Below, one piece after another: positions 9,305 through 21,552 of a stretch of DNA of 44,620 nucleotides (the stretch's first letter is position 1; every line of letters starts with the position of its first letter). Origin of the DNA: Desulfuromonadales bacterium (GTDB lineage Bacteria > Desulfobacterota > Desulfuromonadia > Geobacterales > Pseudopelobacteraceae); contig JACAAY010000036.1 in the NCBI GenBank assembly GCA_013377095.1, forward strand, positions 1-44,620. Reading direction: 5' to 3'. The notes beneath the pieces are model-generated. The model ran no database searches. It was not told where the DNA came from and worked only from the letters and a program-made list of their open reading frames with translations. The translations under genes and the position numbers were made by a program.

Positions 9305-10150
9305 TCAGGGGCAGAGCCCGGCGCCGCAGACATTACTTCCCAATGCGATGCAGTCGCGCTGGGAATTGCTGTTTCCGCCGTTGTTGTCGTAAAACATGTT
9401 GTAAACGCAACCTCCCTCGGAAAGGAGACCGAATCCGGTGTTCTTCACTGCCGTATTCCCCATCGCCACGCCGCGGGTCATGTGGATGCCGTTTTCTTCA
9501 TTGTCCGAAACAAAATTGTTGGTAACCGTTGCGCCTTTTACGGAAACGCTTATTCCGTCTTTTCCATTGCCGCTGGATGTGTTGCCGTTCACCGTACCGT
9601 TGAAGACATTGATCCCGTTACCGCCGTTATTTCTGGAGACGCTTCTGTTCACGATGGCATTATAGCCCAGGTAGATCCCCCCCATGGAGTTGGATAGGAC
9701 GCGAACATTTTCCACAACCAGCGTGTCCCCCACCAGCCATAGCCCCATTCCCATTCCCCGAATGACGCCATTGGCAACGGAGATGTTGTTCCGGAGGGAA
9801 TCAATGCCATATCCGCTGGCTGTGGGAACACATTCGAGGGGAGTGCCGGAACATACCGTCTGGCCGATAATGGAAAAACCGTTCAAATCGACGGATACGT
9901 TATCCGCTGTTATTTGAATGGCGTGGACAGATGTGTTTGGAACGGTAAGATTCCCGGTCAACCGGTAGCTGCCACTCTGGCTGATGGTAACCGGAAAACC
10001 GGCCGTGTCGCCTGAGGTCACATTTCCCGCCAGGGCCCGGGCCTGGTTGATCTCGATGACGCCGTCCACGGCGGATGCTGGGGTTGTGGACAGCGCCAGC
10101 AGCAGCGCGGATGCAGACAGAACTGAAAAAACCGTATTTCTCTGGCGCAT
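9305..10150 (-). CDS. Secreted right-handed beta-helix protein
   Basis: 281 residues with AGGAGG about 9 bases before the ATG at 10150. A signal peptide comes first (MRQRNTVFSVLSASALLLALSTTPASA). Next is a segment of about 60 residues (SGSYRLTGNLTVPN...ADNVSVDLNGFSIIG) typical of the N-terminal cap of NosD/pectin-lyase-like beta-helices. From about residue 110 come coils with GNG, NNGGNGI and DNEENGIHMTRG phrases, one coil every 20 or so residues. Four cysteines near the C-terminus (GGCVYNM, QRDCIALG, NVCGAGLC) may form disulphides that cap the helix. It lacks the GGY C-terminal module of its neighbours. It lies between two giant LamG genes on the same strand with gaps of 40-60 bases, so co-transcription is likely. 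Glycan binding or cleavage is possible, but no catalytic residues can be assigned. Confidence 0.8.
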   Translation of the reverse strand: MRQRNTVFSVLSASALLLALSTTPASAVDGVIEINQARALAGNVTSGDTAGFPVTISQSGSYRLTGNLTVPNTSVHAIQITADNVSVDLNGFSIIGQTVCSGTPLECVPTASGYGIDSLRNNISVANGVIRGMGMGLWLVGDTLVVENVRVLSNSMGGIYLGYNAIVNRSVSRNNGGNGINVFNGTVNGNTSSGNGKDGISVSVKGATVTNNFVSDNEENGIHMTRGVAMGNTAVKNTGFGLLSEGGCVYNMFYDNNGGNSNSQRDCIALGSNVCGAGLCP

Positions 10151-10209
10151 GGATTACTCCCTCCTGATTCGATTACGTGAGCACACCACAAAGGGCAGGC
10201 AGTAAGCGC

Positions 10210-13200
10210 CTACCTGATTTCCACCCTGTTCACCGTGAGTTTCCCCGTTGCCACGGCCACTATCCCCTGGATAGCGCTGAATCCGTTCTGACTGCCGTAC
10301 CCGTCGCCATAGCCTCCGCTGAGTGTGATGCTTTTGCCGAGGTTCAGGCTCAGACCCTCGGGGAGGGTAACCGCCAGAATGTATATGGTGTCGCTCGGAT
10401 TGGCTTCGTTACAGGCGGACTGCAGCGACGAGTAGTAGACGTCCGGGGAGCGCCGCACCGGCTTGAGATGGACCGTTGCGGTCAGCGGGTCGGACACATT
10501 GCCGGCCGGATCCCTGGCCCAGGCGCGCAGGAGATTGTCGCCGCCCCAGGACAGGGTGACCGTTGTGGGCGCTGAGGCGAGCCAGCCCGGATTGTCGGCA
10601 GCGGGAGGGGTAGCGGAGTCGGTAACCAGATAGCCGCTGACCCGATCATTGTCCGTGGCGATAAAAGAGGTGATGCCGACCGTCATGGCAGTGCTTTCGC
10701 CCGTGGAGAGAGCAAAGGAGGTAACCACCGGCTTTTCCGTATCCGCCAGGGTGGTAACGACAAAGGATCCTTCAACTCCGCCTATGGTTAGGGTTGCGGC
10801 GCTTGTTGAGGAATAGCGGGCGGAAGAGGTCAAACGCATTTTGACCGTTGCTCCCGGTTCTACGGTTCCGGCAATGCTGGTCCAGGCGCCGCCGTTTATC
10901 TGATATTCACCACCGCTGACCGTGATACTGACCGGGTGGCTGGTGCCGGTTACGACAATTGAACCGGATTCAACCGTGCTTGAAAGCGGCGCACCTGATA
11001 CCGGGGTGAAGATAAATGGATCGGGAAGGGTGCCGGCCAGCTTTGAAACTTCGGTCGGCGATAGGGGGCGGTTGTAGATCTGAACTTCGTCTATCAGGCC
11101 ATTGAGAGAAACGCCGTAATTCCAATGTCCAAGGTTGATTGCTCTTGTCTGGTAATCGTTTGATACTCCTGCAATCGTTTGTTGATTTTTAACCTGACCA
11201 TTGACATATAAGGTATAGGTCTCCCCATTCTTCGAAAAAGCAACATGGTACCAGGAGTTGGGGGGATACTGTGTTCCCGAATAGGAGAGTAGCTGCCATG
11301 AGCCGTTTGCTCCAATGGCAACTCCTATCTGGTTGGCAGCAGAATGGCCCGATCCCAAATAATTTATGGTAATCCCATCCTGGTTTCCGCTACTTCGGGA
11401 AAAGAAGGTGTGGTGTATTCCATCGGATGCTCCCATGGGATAAAACCATCCCTCAATTGTCCAGTCATTACCCATATTGAAGGCGGGGATATTTACGGAA
11501 TCGCTGCCCCCATGGAAGGAAAATGCCTGTCCTGCCAACGCTGCGGCATACGTTGTCCCCCCTTGCTGAGCGCCATGATTACCTCCGACACTGTCATAGG
11601 CGTTGTTTTCGCCCCTCCACCATGCAATGAGTCCGTTGGAATTTGGATTGGCTTCCGAAGCAGTGGTAACCGAGAATGTTCCGCTTACACCGCCGATGGT
11701 AAGGGTCGCGACCGTCAATGTGGAGTAACTTACGGATGCGGCTTGGCGCACCATAACCGTGTCTCCAGTATTGACCGTTCCAGGCGATGAAGTCCACGGA
11801 CCACCGTTTACCTGATAACTGCCGCCGCTCATTGATATAGCAGTCGGATAGTTGATCCCAGTAACAGCAATAGGATTGGACACGATTGATGTGCCTAATG
11901 GCATGCCGGTCTGGGCGATGAAGGAGAAGGTGTCGGGGGTCTGATCGATGACCACAGTTTCCTCGCCAAGCAAGTCATAGTAGAGCGAGCTTTCGGCGCT
12001 GGTCCCGTCCCAGGATCGCTCGGTGTGGTGAATGGTGATCTTCAGCTTGCTCCGGTCAAGGTTGGCCGGCACCGGGATCCTGTGCCGGTACCAGGTCTGG
12101 CCGTCGGTCCCGGTTGAAGTCTGATCGTGGGTGTCCTGGAAGTCATTCGCACAACCTTCCTGGAGTCCCCAATCACGACAGGCAAGCATGACTGAATGTG
12201 TGTTGGTCCCGTCGGACAGTTCAATGGCAAACCAGTAAAACCAGCGAGATGAAGTCGTATAGGCGATGTCGCTACGCCAGATGGTCACTGCATCGAGGAT
12301 CTTGCCTGCCTCGGGCAGGTAATTGGTTGTCAGCAGATGGGTTGCGTAGTGGTAGTCCGGGTCCTGATTGCCGACGCCGCCGAGTGTCCTGATCCGGGAA
12401 TAGACGGCCTTGCTTCCGGAAAAGGATCGGGAGGCGGTAGTAGCCAGTTCATGGTCCGCAGTTGGATTCGATCCGCGGGTTCCGCTGTCATTCATGGTGA
12501 AGAATTCATAGTTCCAGCCGCTGATGGAAGGACCGCTGGTACCGGCGGGATCGGCTTCGAAATTGAGATTTTGGTCTGACAGGAACCTGATTTCATTCGT
12601 GGTCAGGGCTCGGCTGAAGATCTTGACTTCGTCGATAAGACCATCAAAGTTCCGGATGGCGGAACCATCCAGCTTGCCGATTCCAAGCGCCTTATCTCCG
12701 GCCGCGAGCGCCGCTGCTCCAGTTCCTGTGGCAGCCTGAACGCCGTTCACATACACCCTGATATTGGTCCCATCATAGGTGCAGGCCACATGAGACCAAG
12801 CGTTGAGCGGAACAAACCCGCCCGTAGCCACTGCCGTACCGCTGCCGATGTCGCATTGGAGCTGATTCGAACTCGACAAAACGAGAGAATACTGTACATC
12901 ATCCCCGTTACGTATCTTGCGGACAATCGTCGGCCAGGCGTTCGGCAGGCTGGCAGGTTTCACCCATGCCGAGAGGGTTATGGCCTCCGTAGGGTTCAGA
13001 CCAGCGCTTGCCGGGACGATAATGCCGCCATCTCCAGCTGCGGATATATTGAAAGCAGTGCCGTATTCCCCTGTACCATAGGTGACTGAGCCCGTAACCG
13101 TCCCATGATTGCCCCCCACGCTGTCATAGGAGTTGTTTTCGCCCTTCCACCATGCGACCAGACCACTGGCATTGGGATCGCCCGCTGCTGCGGTTGTCAC

Positions 13201-15852
13201 ATTAAAAGCTGCGCTTGCTTCCCCGATGGTCAAGGTCGCTGTGGTCAATGTGGAATTGCTTGCGGATGAGGTCTGGCGTGCTATGACAGTATCGCCATCA
13301 TTCACCGTCCCGGCCGATGACGACCATGCTCCGCCATTTACTTGATACTCTCCGCCCGTTATTGATATGGCTATCGGATAGCTGATGCCGGTGACAGTTA
13401 TGGCATTTGAAATAATGGTCGTGTTCAGCGGCATGCCGCTCTGGGCAGTAAATCTAAAGACATCAGGCACCGATCCGTACAGTCGCGAGACATCGCTTGC
13501 CGACAGGGCGCGGCTATAAATCTTTACGTCATCAATGAGGCCCTTATACGGTCTGTTAACGTCCTTCTGCTGGCCAATGGCAAACCAGGCGTTATTGTAG
13601 GATATAGTGCCGCCCCAGGGGACGCTGGTGAGCGGCTGTGGCACACCGTTGTAATAGATTCTGGCGTCCTCGCCGGCCTTCCTTGTGGCCACAATGTGGA
13701 CCCACTGGTTGAGCGGCACCTGGCTGTTGGTGTTTGTGGTATGCCATGATGCGCCGTCACCGATCTGGAAGTGGATGTGCCCTGGAGGGGCTGTCTGGGA
13801 ATCAGGATTTGACCTGCCATCCAGGAATATGGTGGCTCCTGCGGCAGAGCCGTCCTTCTGGCTTCCCGCGATGAGACCAAGGCCGGTCATCCCGTCTCCA
13901 CTCGGATATTGTGTGACGTAAATCCAGGCAGAAAGAGTTATCTCATTCTGGATCTGCAGCGAAGCAGGTACCGGGTCACCGACGAGAACATAACCTCCCG
14001 AGCCGTCAAGACTGAAAGCCTGCCCAACCCGTCCAGCCGCATAGGTCGCACCGTTCTTTGGAGTCCCATTATTGCCTCCTACGCTATCATAGGCATTATT
14101 CTCGGCCTTCCACCATGCGACGAGCCCGCTGGCATTCGGATCGACCGATGCAGCAGTTGTCACATTAAAAGTTCCGCTTACTCCGCCAATGTTAAGCGCT
14201 GCGGTGGTCAATCTGGAATTGCTGGCGGACGAAGTTTGACGCACTGTAACAGAATCGCCATTATTCACCGTTCCGGCTGATGAAGTCCACGAACCACCGT
14301 TAATCTGATAACTGCCACCGGATATTGAGATGGTCGCCGGATAGTTGATGCCGGTAACTGTAATGGAATTTGACACAATCGTCGTGGTTATCGGCATGCC
14401 GGTCTGGGAGATGAAATCAAATAGGTTGGGGGTCGTATCTGGAATGAAGCTCATCCCCGCGCTGCCCGCGTTGTAAATCGATGCAATGTCGACCACTGAC
14501 AGTGCCTGGTTAAAAATAGCCACTTCGTCGATAAGGCCGTTGAACCTAAGATCGCCCCAGTCACCATTTGCATTTACGCCAACAAAGTCACTGCCGATTC
14601 GAAGCGACGCTGCGGAAGTTTCAATATTTCCATGACTCACAGAAGCGACTTCAGCGCCATCTTTATAAAGCTTGTAAGCAGACCCGTTTCTGGTAATAAC
14701 AACATGAGCCCAGCTCCCTGTGGTTATAGTCCCCACTGCCGAAGTAAATTCCCATACTCCTGCACCGCCAAACCCCAGCCTTCCATCAGGATATATGTAA
14801 AATGACCATCCGCTAAAGGGACTAAGCGTATCCTTGGCCGCTATCGTAGCAGCGGATTGTCCCAGGCGTTCCAGTGTTGCAGGGTTTATCCATGCCTGTA
14901 TGGTAAAATCTCCTGCGCCGTTATTGAAATTAAAGATATCGTTCGTACCGGCGTCTACATAATCATCCACACCGTCGAAACTGAACGCCTGCCCTACCTT
15001 TCCCGTAGCGAAAGTTGCGCCGTTTATCAACCTGCCGTGATTGATCCACTTCGAATCAGTAGCACTATTCTCCGCCCGCCACCATGCGACCAAGCCGGAA
15101 GGGGGAGCAACAGACGGCCTGCACATACCGGTGTTGCCGGCGCTGTAAATGGCGGCTATCTCTTCGGCAGTGAGGGCGCGGTTGAAAATATCGACTTCAT
15201 CTATCAGACCGTTGAAGTAACCCATATTTTCAAGCTGACCGATCGTGAGCGGGGTCTCCACATCCGGGATCGGCGTAGTATTAGTCAAGGTGTCGATCAA
15301 GATGCCATTTACATAAAAAGAAAAAGTTGGCCCTTTGCGTGTCAGAAAGAGGTGATACCACTGTCCCGTCTGGGGTGTGAACGAAACTGGACCCACAAAA
15401 ATCGGCGATGGATTACTTATATGGAAATAAAGGCCGTTGTCGGCACTGTAGAAGCTCCACTTATTTGGCCCAAAACCCGATCCCCCATGCTGCCCGATAA
15501 ATGCATTCGGAATGCTCCACTCACTCCCTCCCCTGACTGCGGCGTAGTTTACCCACAGACTCAGAGAGAAATCACCCGCACCGAAATTGAACGCAGGCGA
15601 ATCAGGGACTTGGACATAAGCATTTGTTCCATTCAGGCTAAACGCCTGACTGACTTTCCCCGGAGCATATGTCGCTCCACTGAGAGTGCCGTTATTATTC
15701 CCCACAATATCCAAGGCGTTATTATCTCCACCCCACCACGACACAAGCCCCGATGGAGGTGTAACGCACGCAGCATCGGCACACTTCGGCACGGCGTTAT
15801 CCATTAACAACACCATGACCAACAAAACCACCAAGGAAAATCCAAGTCGCAT
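10210..15852 (-). CDS. Giant secreted five-LamG surface protein with GGY C-terminal module
   Basis: 1880 residues from the ATG at 15852, with GGGAGG 7 bases upstream and a signal peptide (MRLGFSLVVLLVMVLLMDNAVPKCADA). Five LamG (concanavalin-like) domains recur, each opening with a GLV(A/S)WW.(A/G)(E/D)N phrase and closing with LIDEV.I(F/Y)(N/S)R.L. After the second they alternate with Ig-like units of about 90 residues (GGSYQINGG.WTSSAGTVN.GD.V.VRQTSSAS). Between the fourth LamG and the next Ig unit is a region of about 200 residues (EADPAGTSGPSISGWNYEFF...TERSWDGTSAESSLYYD), a beta-sandwich-like stretch I do not recognise. Near the end is a Big-type domain (DTEKPVVTSFALSTGES...ARDPAGNVSDP), then the C-terminal GGY module (ITLSGGYGDGYGSQNG). 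It starts 64 bases after glnD on the same strand with no obvious terminator between. A multivalent glycan- or matrix-binding adhesin is the best guess. Confidence 0.85.
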   Translation of the reverse strand: MRLGFSLVVLLVMVLLMDNAVPKCADAACVTPPSGLVSWWGGDNNALDIVGNNNGTLSGATYAPGKVSQAFSLNGTNAYVQVPDSPAFNFGAGDFSLSLWVNYAAVRGGSEWSIPNAFIGQHGGSGFGPNKWSFYSADNGLYFHISNPSPIFVGPVSFTPQTGQWYHLFLTRKGPTFSFYVNGILIDTLTNTTPIPDVETPLTIGQLENMGYFNGLIDEVDIFNRALTAEEIAAIYSAGNTGMCRPSVAPPSGLVAWWRAENSATDSKWINHGRLINGATFATGKVGQAFSFDGVDDYVDAGTNDIFNFNNGAGDFTIQAWINPATLERLGQSAATIAAKDTLSPFSGWSFYIYPDGRLGFGGAGVWEFTSAVGTITTGSWAHVVITRNGSAYKLYKDGAEVASVSHGNIETSAASLRIGSDFVGVNANGDWGDLRFNGLIDEVAIFNQALSVVDIASIYNAGSAGMSFIPDTTPNLFDFISQTGMPITTTIVSNSITVTGINYPATISISGGSYQINGGSWTSSAGTVNNGDSVTVRQTSSASNSRLTTAALNIGGVSGTFNVTTAASVDPNASGLVAWWKAENNAYDSVGGNNGTPKNGATYAAGRVGQAFSLDGSGGYVLVGDPVPASLQIQNEITLSAWIYVTQYPSGDGMTGLGLIAGSQKDGSAAGATIFLDGRSNPDSQTAPPGHIHFQIGDGASWHTTNTNSQVPLNQWVHIVATRKAGEDARIYYNGVPQPLTSVPWGGTISYNNAWFAIGQQKDVNRPYKGLIDDVKIYSRALSASDVSRLYGSVPDVFRFTAQSGMPLNTTIISNAITVTGISYPIAISITGGEYQVNGGAWSSSAGTVNDGDTVIARQTSSASNSTLTTATLTIGEASAAFNVTTAAAGDPNASGLVAWWKGENNSYDSVGGNHGTVTGSVTYGTGEYGTAFNISAAGDGGIIVPASAGLNPTEAITLSAWVKPASLPNAWPTIVRKIRNGDDVQYSLVLSSSNQLQCDIGSGTAVATGGFVPLNAWSHVACTYDGTNIRVYVNGVQAATGTGAAALAAGDKALGIGKLDGSAIRNFDGLIDEVKIFSRALTTNEIRFLSDQNLNFEADPAGTSGPSISGWNYEFFTMNDSGTRGSNPTADHELATTASRSFSGSKAVYSRIRTLGGVGNQDPDYHYATHLLTTNYLPEAGKILDAVTIWRSDIAYTTSSRWFYWFAIELSDGTNTHSVMLACRDWGLQEGCANDFQDTHDQTSTGTDGQTWYRHRIPVPANLDRSKLKITIHHTERSWDGTSAESSLYYDLLGEETVVIDQTPDTFSFIAQTGMPLGTSIVSNPIAVTGINYPTAISMSGGSYQVNGGPWTSSPGTVNTGDTVMVRQAASVSYSTLTVATLTIGGVSGTFSVTTASEANPNSNGLIAWWRGENNAYDSVGGNHGAQQGGTTYAAALAGQAFSFHGGSDSVNIPAFNMGNDWTIEGWFYPMGASDGIHHTFFSRSSGNQDGITINYLGSGHSAANQIGVAIGANGSWQLLSYSGTQYPPNSWYHVAFSKNGETYTLYVNGQVKNQQTIAGVSNDYQTRAINLGHWNYGVSLNGLIDEVQIYNRPLSPTEVSKLAGTLPDPFIFTPVSGAPLSSTVESGSIVVTGTSHPVSITVSGGEYQINGGAWTSIAGTVEPGATVKMRLTSSARYSSTSAATLTIGGVEGSFVVTTLADTEKPVVTSFALSTGESTAMTVGITSFIATDNDRVSGYLVTDSATPPAADNPGWLASAPTTVTLSWGGDNLLRAWARDPAGNVSDPLTATVHLKPVRRSPDVYYSSLQSACNEANPSDTIYILAVTLPEGLSLNLGKSITLSGGYGDGYGSQNGFSAIQGIVAVATGKLTVNRVEIR

Positions 15853-15916
15853 ACAAGCCTCCCTATTAAAGGAATCTACTCATCCCCTCTAGCCGTGCGT
15901 ACCTTCCTCCCCAACC

Positions 15917-18628
15917 TCACACCCACTCATCAATGGCAATCCGCAGACTTTCCCTGATGTTTTCTAGCTTATCCTCATCCAGAATTTTCTGACCGAATAT
16001 GTCGCGGACATAAAAGACGTCGGCCACCTGGTCAACCTTGGTGGAAATTTTTGAAACACCGATATACAGCCCCAGATGGGTCAGGGTGCTGGTGATCAGA
16101 TAGAGCAGCCCGACCTTATCGTGGGTGTAGATATCGATGACCGTATACCGTTCGGATACCTCGTTGTCGAACTCGATCCGGGTGGGGAAGCGGGGGGTCG
16201 GCCGGGCGGTCAGCAGGGATGGGCGCTGACGTTTTTCAACCATCAACGCCACATCCACTTCTCCCTTGATAGCCTTTTCCATATCATCCCGCACCTTATT
16301 CCAGCGCGATTCATCGGTGATGATGGCGCCCATGGGTGAATTGACCTGGAGGATATCCAGCACCTTACCGTTTTTGCAGGTATTGATCTGGGCCCCGAGT
16401 ATGTTGACCCCGTTGGCGGCCATGACACCGGTTATGCGCGAAAACAGGCCCGGCATGTCATGGGTACAGATGGTAAATTCCGAAAAATCGTTTTCCTTGC
16501 GGTGCGCCAGACGCGTCAAGACCGGGGAATTTCCAAGCCCCAGCAAAAGCTGGACATGGTCGGCAATCATCTCAAGATTGTTGGAAAGCAGCAGACGCAT
16601 GGGCATGGATTTGAGTTCCGCCAGAACCGCCCCATGGGAGAATTCGCTTTCCAGCATCCCCGCAACCTTTTTGATGACCGATTTGACCCGTTCACTGCTG
16701 GCTTCGTAACGGAATTCGCCCCGTTCGAGCACATTGAATGCCTTTTCGTACAGTTCCTGGAAGAGCAGCGATTTCCAGGTAGTCCAGACATCGGCGCCGA
16801 CAGCCCTGACATCGGCCACGGTCAGCAGATAGAGCATCTTCAGGTTTTCGCTGGTCTCCATCTGCCGGGCAAACTGGATGACCATCTTCTCGTCATTCAG
16901 GTCGCGGCGCTGGGCAATGTGGGCAAGGAGCAGATGTTGGCGCACCAGAAACTCCAGACGCTCGCTGCACTCTTTGGACAAACCCAGCCGTCGAGCAATG
17001 GTCGGCATCATGGCAGCCCCCTTCTCGGCATGGCCGCCACCGCTCCCCTTGCCAATGTCGTGAAACATGATCGCCAGGTACAGAAGTTCTGGCTTGTTGA
17101 TCTGGGTCGCAACCTCACAGGGCAGGTACAGCTCGTTCTTTAATTCGCCGCTGTGCATTTTTTCCGCCTGCTCAATGGCAAATAGGGTATGAATATCAAC
17201 AGTATAGATATGATAGATATCGTGCTGTACCTTGCAGTAGATATGCTCCATCTCGGGAATGAAGTGGTTGAGAAATTCCAGGTGATGCATGATGCGCAGC
17301 GTCTTGGCAACATCACGCGGCGCTCGCAGAATATTCATGAACGACTTGCAAACCTCACGATTGCGACGGAATTTATCATGCACCAGGTGCAAACTTTTGC
17401 GCACCAGACCCATCAAGGGAATGCTCAGCTCGACGCCATGTTTCTGGGCCAGCTCGAAAATCCGCATCAACAGGGCCGGGTCACGCTCAACCGCACTTTC
17501 ATCGGGCACGATCAGCTCGCCCTTGAGCACATAACAGCCATCGCTGACCTGACGCCGGATGAAATAGCCCAGAATCTTGAGAGCGCCTTCATCGCGCCAG
17601 ACACAGCGCGACACAATGTTTGAAACCAGATATTCCACCCGGTTGGCATGGCGGTAGTAGTCACGCATGAAGTCTTCCACCGCCAGAACACGGTCCCGCT
17701 GTTTGTAGCCAAAGAACTTTGCCAGGTGCACCTGGGCGTCAAAGGTCAGCTGTTCATTTTTGCGGCCGCTGAAGTAATGCAATTCATTCCTGATGCGCCA
17801 CAGATAATCGAGCGCAGCAAAATAACTTTCCAGTTCCTCCTCGGTGACAACGCCCTTGACGATCAGTTCTTTGGGGTGTTTGAATTTATATTTGACGCGA
17901 GCGGCCCAGAGAGCGGTCTGCAGATCCCGCAGTCCACCCTCCCCCTCTTTCAGATTGGGCTCCAGCAGATACACGGTTGAACCATACTTTTCGCGGCGAG
18001 CCTTCATCTCAACCACTTTGGTCTTGATAAACTTGTCGCTGGAGCGGGGCAGGATCTGGGTAAATATCGATTTAAGCAGGCTGTCGAACAGGGGAGTGCT
18101 GCCGTTCAGGTAGCGGGCGTCCATCAGGGCGGTCTTGACCGTTCCATCGGCGGCAGCCATCTCGACACAATCGGGAATCATCCGCACCGAGTACCCCACA
18201 TCCAGCCGCATGTCCCACAGGAAATAGAGCAGTTTCTGGGCAATATCCTCAACGGTTTCAACCGGGATACTGCCGTCGTGCAGAAACATGATATCGATAT
18301 CTGAGTAGGGATTCAGCTCGCCCCGACCATAGCCGCCCACCGCAACCAGGGTGATGTGCTCCATGTAGCCGCCGCTGGTATCAAGATCGTCAAGAATCGA
18401 GTGGAACAGTCGGTTGATCAATTCATCCATCATGCGGCAGATCAGGTGGGTTATTTCCGTGCCGGAGGCGCCGGCTGCATGCAGCTTTCTGATTTCCTCC
18501 CGGTAGAAGGTGAGAAAATTCTTGCTGCCTGATATGTACAGCGGCCGCTTCTCTTCGAAGCCGGCCATGCCGGTGTCGCCGGCTTCATGAATGTCATCGG
18601 GAAAATAGGAATTTATGGAGAATTGCAT
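15917..18628 (-). CDS. glnD: Bifunctional [protein-PII] uridylyltransferase / uridylyl-removing enzyme
   Basis: 903 residues, normal for GlnD. The ATG at 18628 follows AAGGGGG about 10 bases upstream. It senses glutamine, adding UMP to PII (GlnB/GlnK) when nitrogen is short and removing it when glutamine is high. Nucleotidyltransferase domain: GGYGRGELNPYSDIDIMF at 98-115, with catalytic Asp110 and Asp112. HD domain for UMP removal: MFHDIGKGSGGGHAEKGA at about 515-533, preceded by VDIHTLFAIEQ. Two C-terminal ACT domains bind glutamine: HDMPGLFSRITGVMAANGVN from about 720 and HDKVGLLYLITSTLTHLGL from about 830. It is cytoplasmic. It heads a minus-strand run of surface-protein genes and is divergent from the hybrid kinase gene. 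There is no glnB, glnA or glnE nearby. Confidence 0.97.
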   Translation of the reverse strand: MQFSINSYFPDDIHEAGDTGMAGFEEKRPLYISGSKNFLTFYREEIRKLHAAGASGTEITHLICRMMDELINRLFHSILDDLDTSGGYMEHITLVAVGGYGRGELNPYSDIDIMFLHDGSIPVETVEDIAQKLLYFLWDMRLDVGYSVRMIPDCVEMAAADGTVKTALMDARYLNGSTPLFDSLLKSIFTQILPRSSDKFIKTKVVEMKARREKYGSTVYLLEPNLKEGEGGLRDLQTALWAARVKYKFKHPKELIVKGVVTEEELESYFAALDYLWRIRNELHYFSGRKNEQLTFDAQVHLAKFFGYKQRDRVLAVEDFMRDYYRHANRVEYLVSNIVSRCVWRDEGALKILGYFIRRQVSDGCYVLKGELIVPDESAVERDPALLMRIFELAQKHGVELSIPLMGLVRKSLHLVHDKFRRNREVCKSFMNILRAPRDVAKTLRIMHHLEFLNHFIPEMEHIYCKVQHDIYHIYTVDIHTLFAIEQAEKMHSGELKNELYLPCEVATQINKPELLYLAIMFHDIGKGSGGGHAEKGAAMMPTIARRLGLSKECSERLEFLVRQHLLLAHIAQRRDLNDEKMVIQFARQMETSENLKMLYLLTVADVRAVGADVWTTWKSLLFQELYEKAFNVLERGEFRYEASSERVKSVIKKVAGMLESEFSHGAVLAELKSMPMRLLLSNNLEMIADHVQLLLGLGNSPVLTRLAHRKENDFSEFTICTHDMPGLFSRITGVMAANGVNILGAQINTCKNGKVLDILQVNSPMGAIITDESRWNKVRDDMEKAIKGEVDVALMVEKRQRPSLLTARPTPRFPTRIEFDNEVSERYTVIDIYTHDKVGLLYLITSTLTHLGLYIGVSKISTKVDQVADVFYVRDIFGQKILDEDKLENIRESLRIAIDEWV

Positions 18629-18882
18629 GCTGCCCCCTTATCATTAAACATCAGACCTTTTATGCTATGAATGGGCGGGTAATGGCAAACGTTTTTTATC
18701 GAAAACAGAGGGTTTTAAGAGGGCAATGTGACAACGATGAATGTGCAGGAAAAAACCATACCCGGCTGCTGCCCCAACGATGGATGAACAAAAAACTTTT
18801 GCTGCTCCAAGGGTGTGGTATATTTCCTGAATCCGTCCACAAACCAGACAGGAGCAGGCCTTGTTCAGGCGAAAACGACACG
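18629..18882. promoter_or_regulatory. Divergent intergenic region between glnD and the hybrid kinase
   Basis: About 250 bases that must hold both promoters. On the minus strand, TTGCCA near 18690 and AT-rich sequence near 18665-18675 could be a weak sigma-70 pair for glnD, but the spacing is not ideal. On the plus strand TATATT near 18818 could be a -10 for the kinase gene, without a good -35. No hairpin or riboswitch pattern is seen. Confidence 0.3.

Positions 18883-21548
<2,666 letters not shown>

Positions 21549-21552
<4 letters not shown>

Noticed and set aside
14857..15807. Open frame on the plus strand (316 codons)
   Set aside because: Shadow of the five-LamG gene on the other strand; no recognisable domain or initiation signal.
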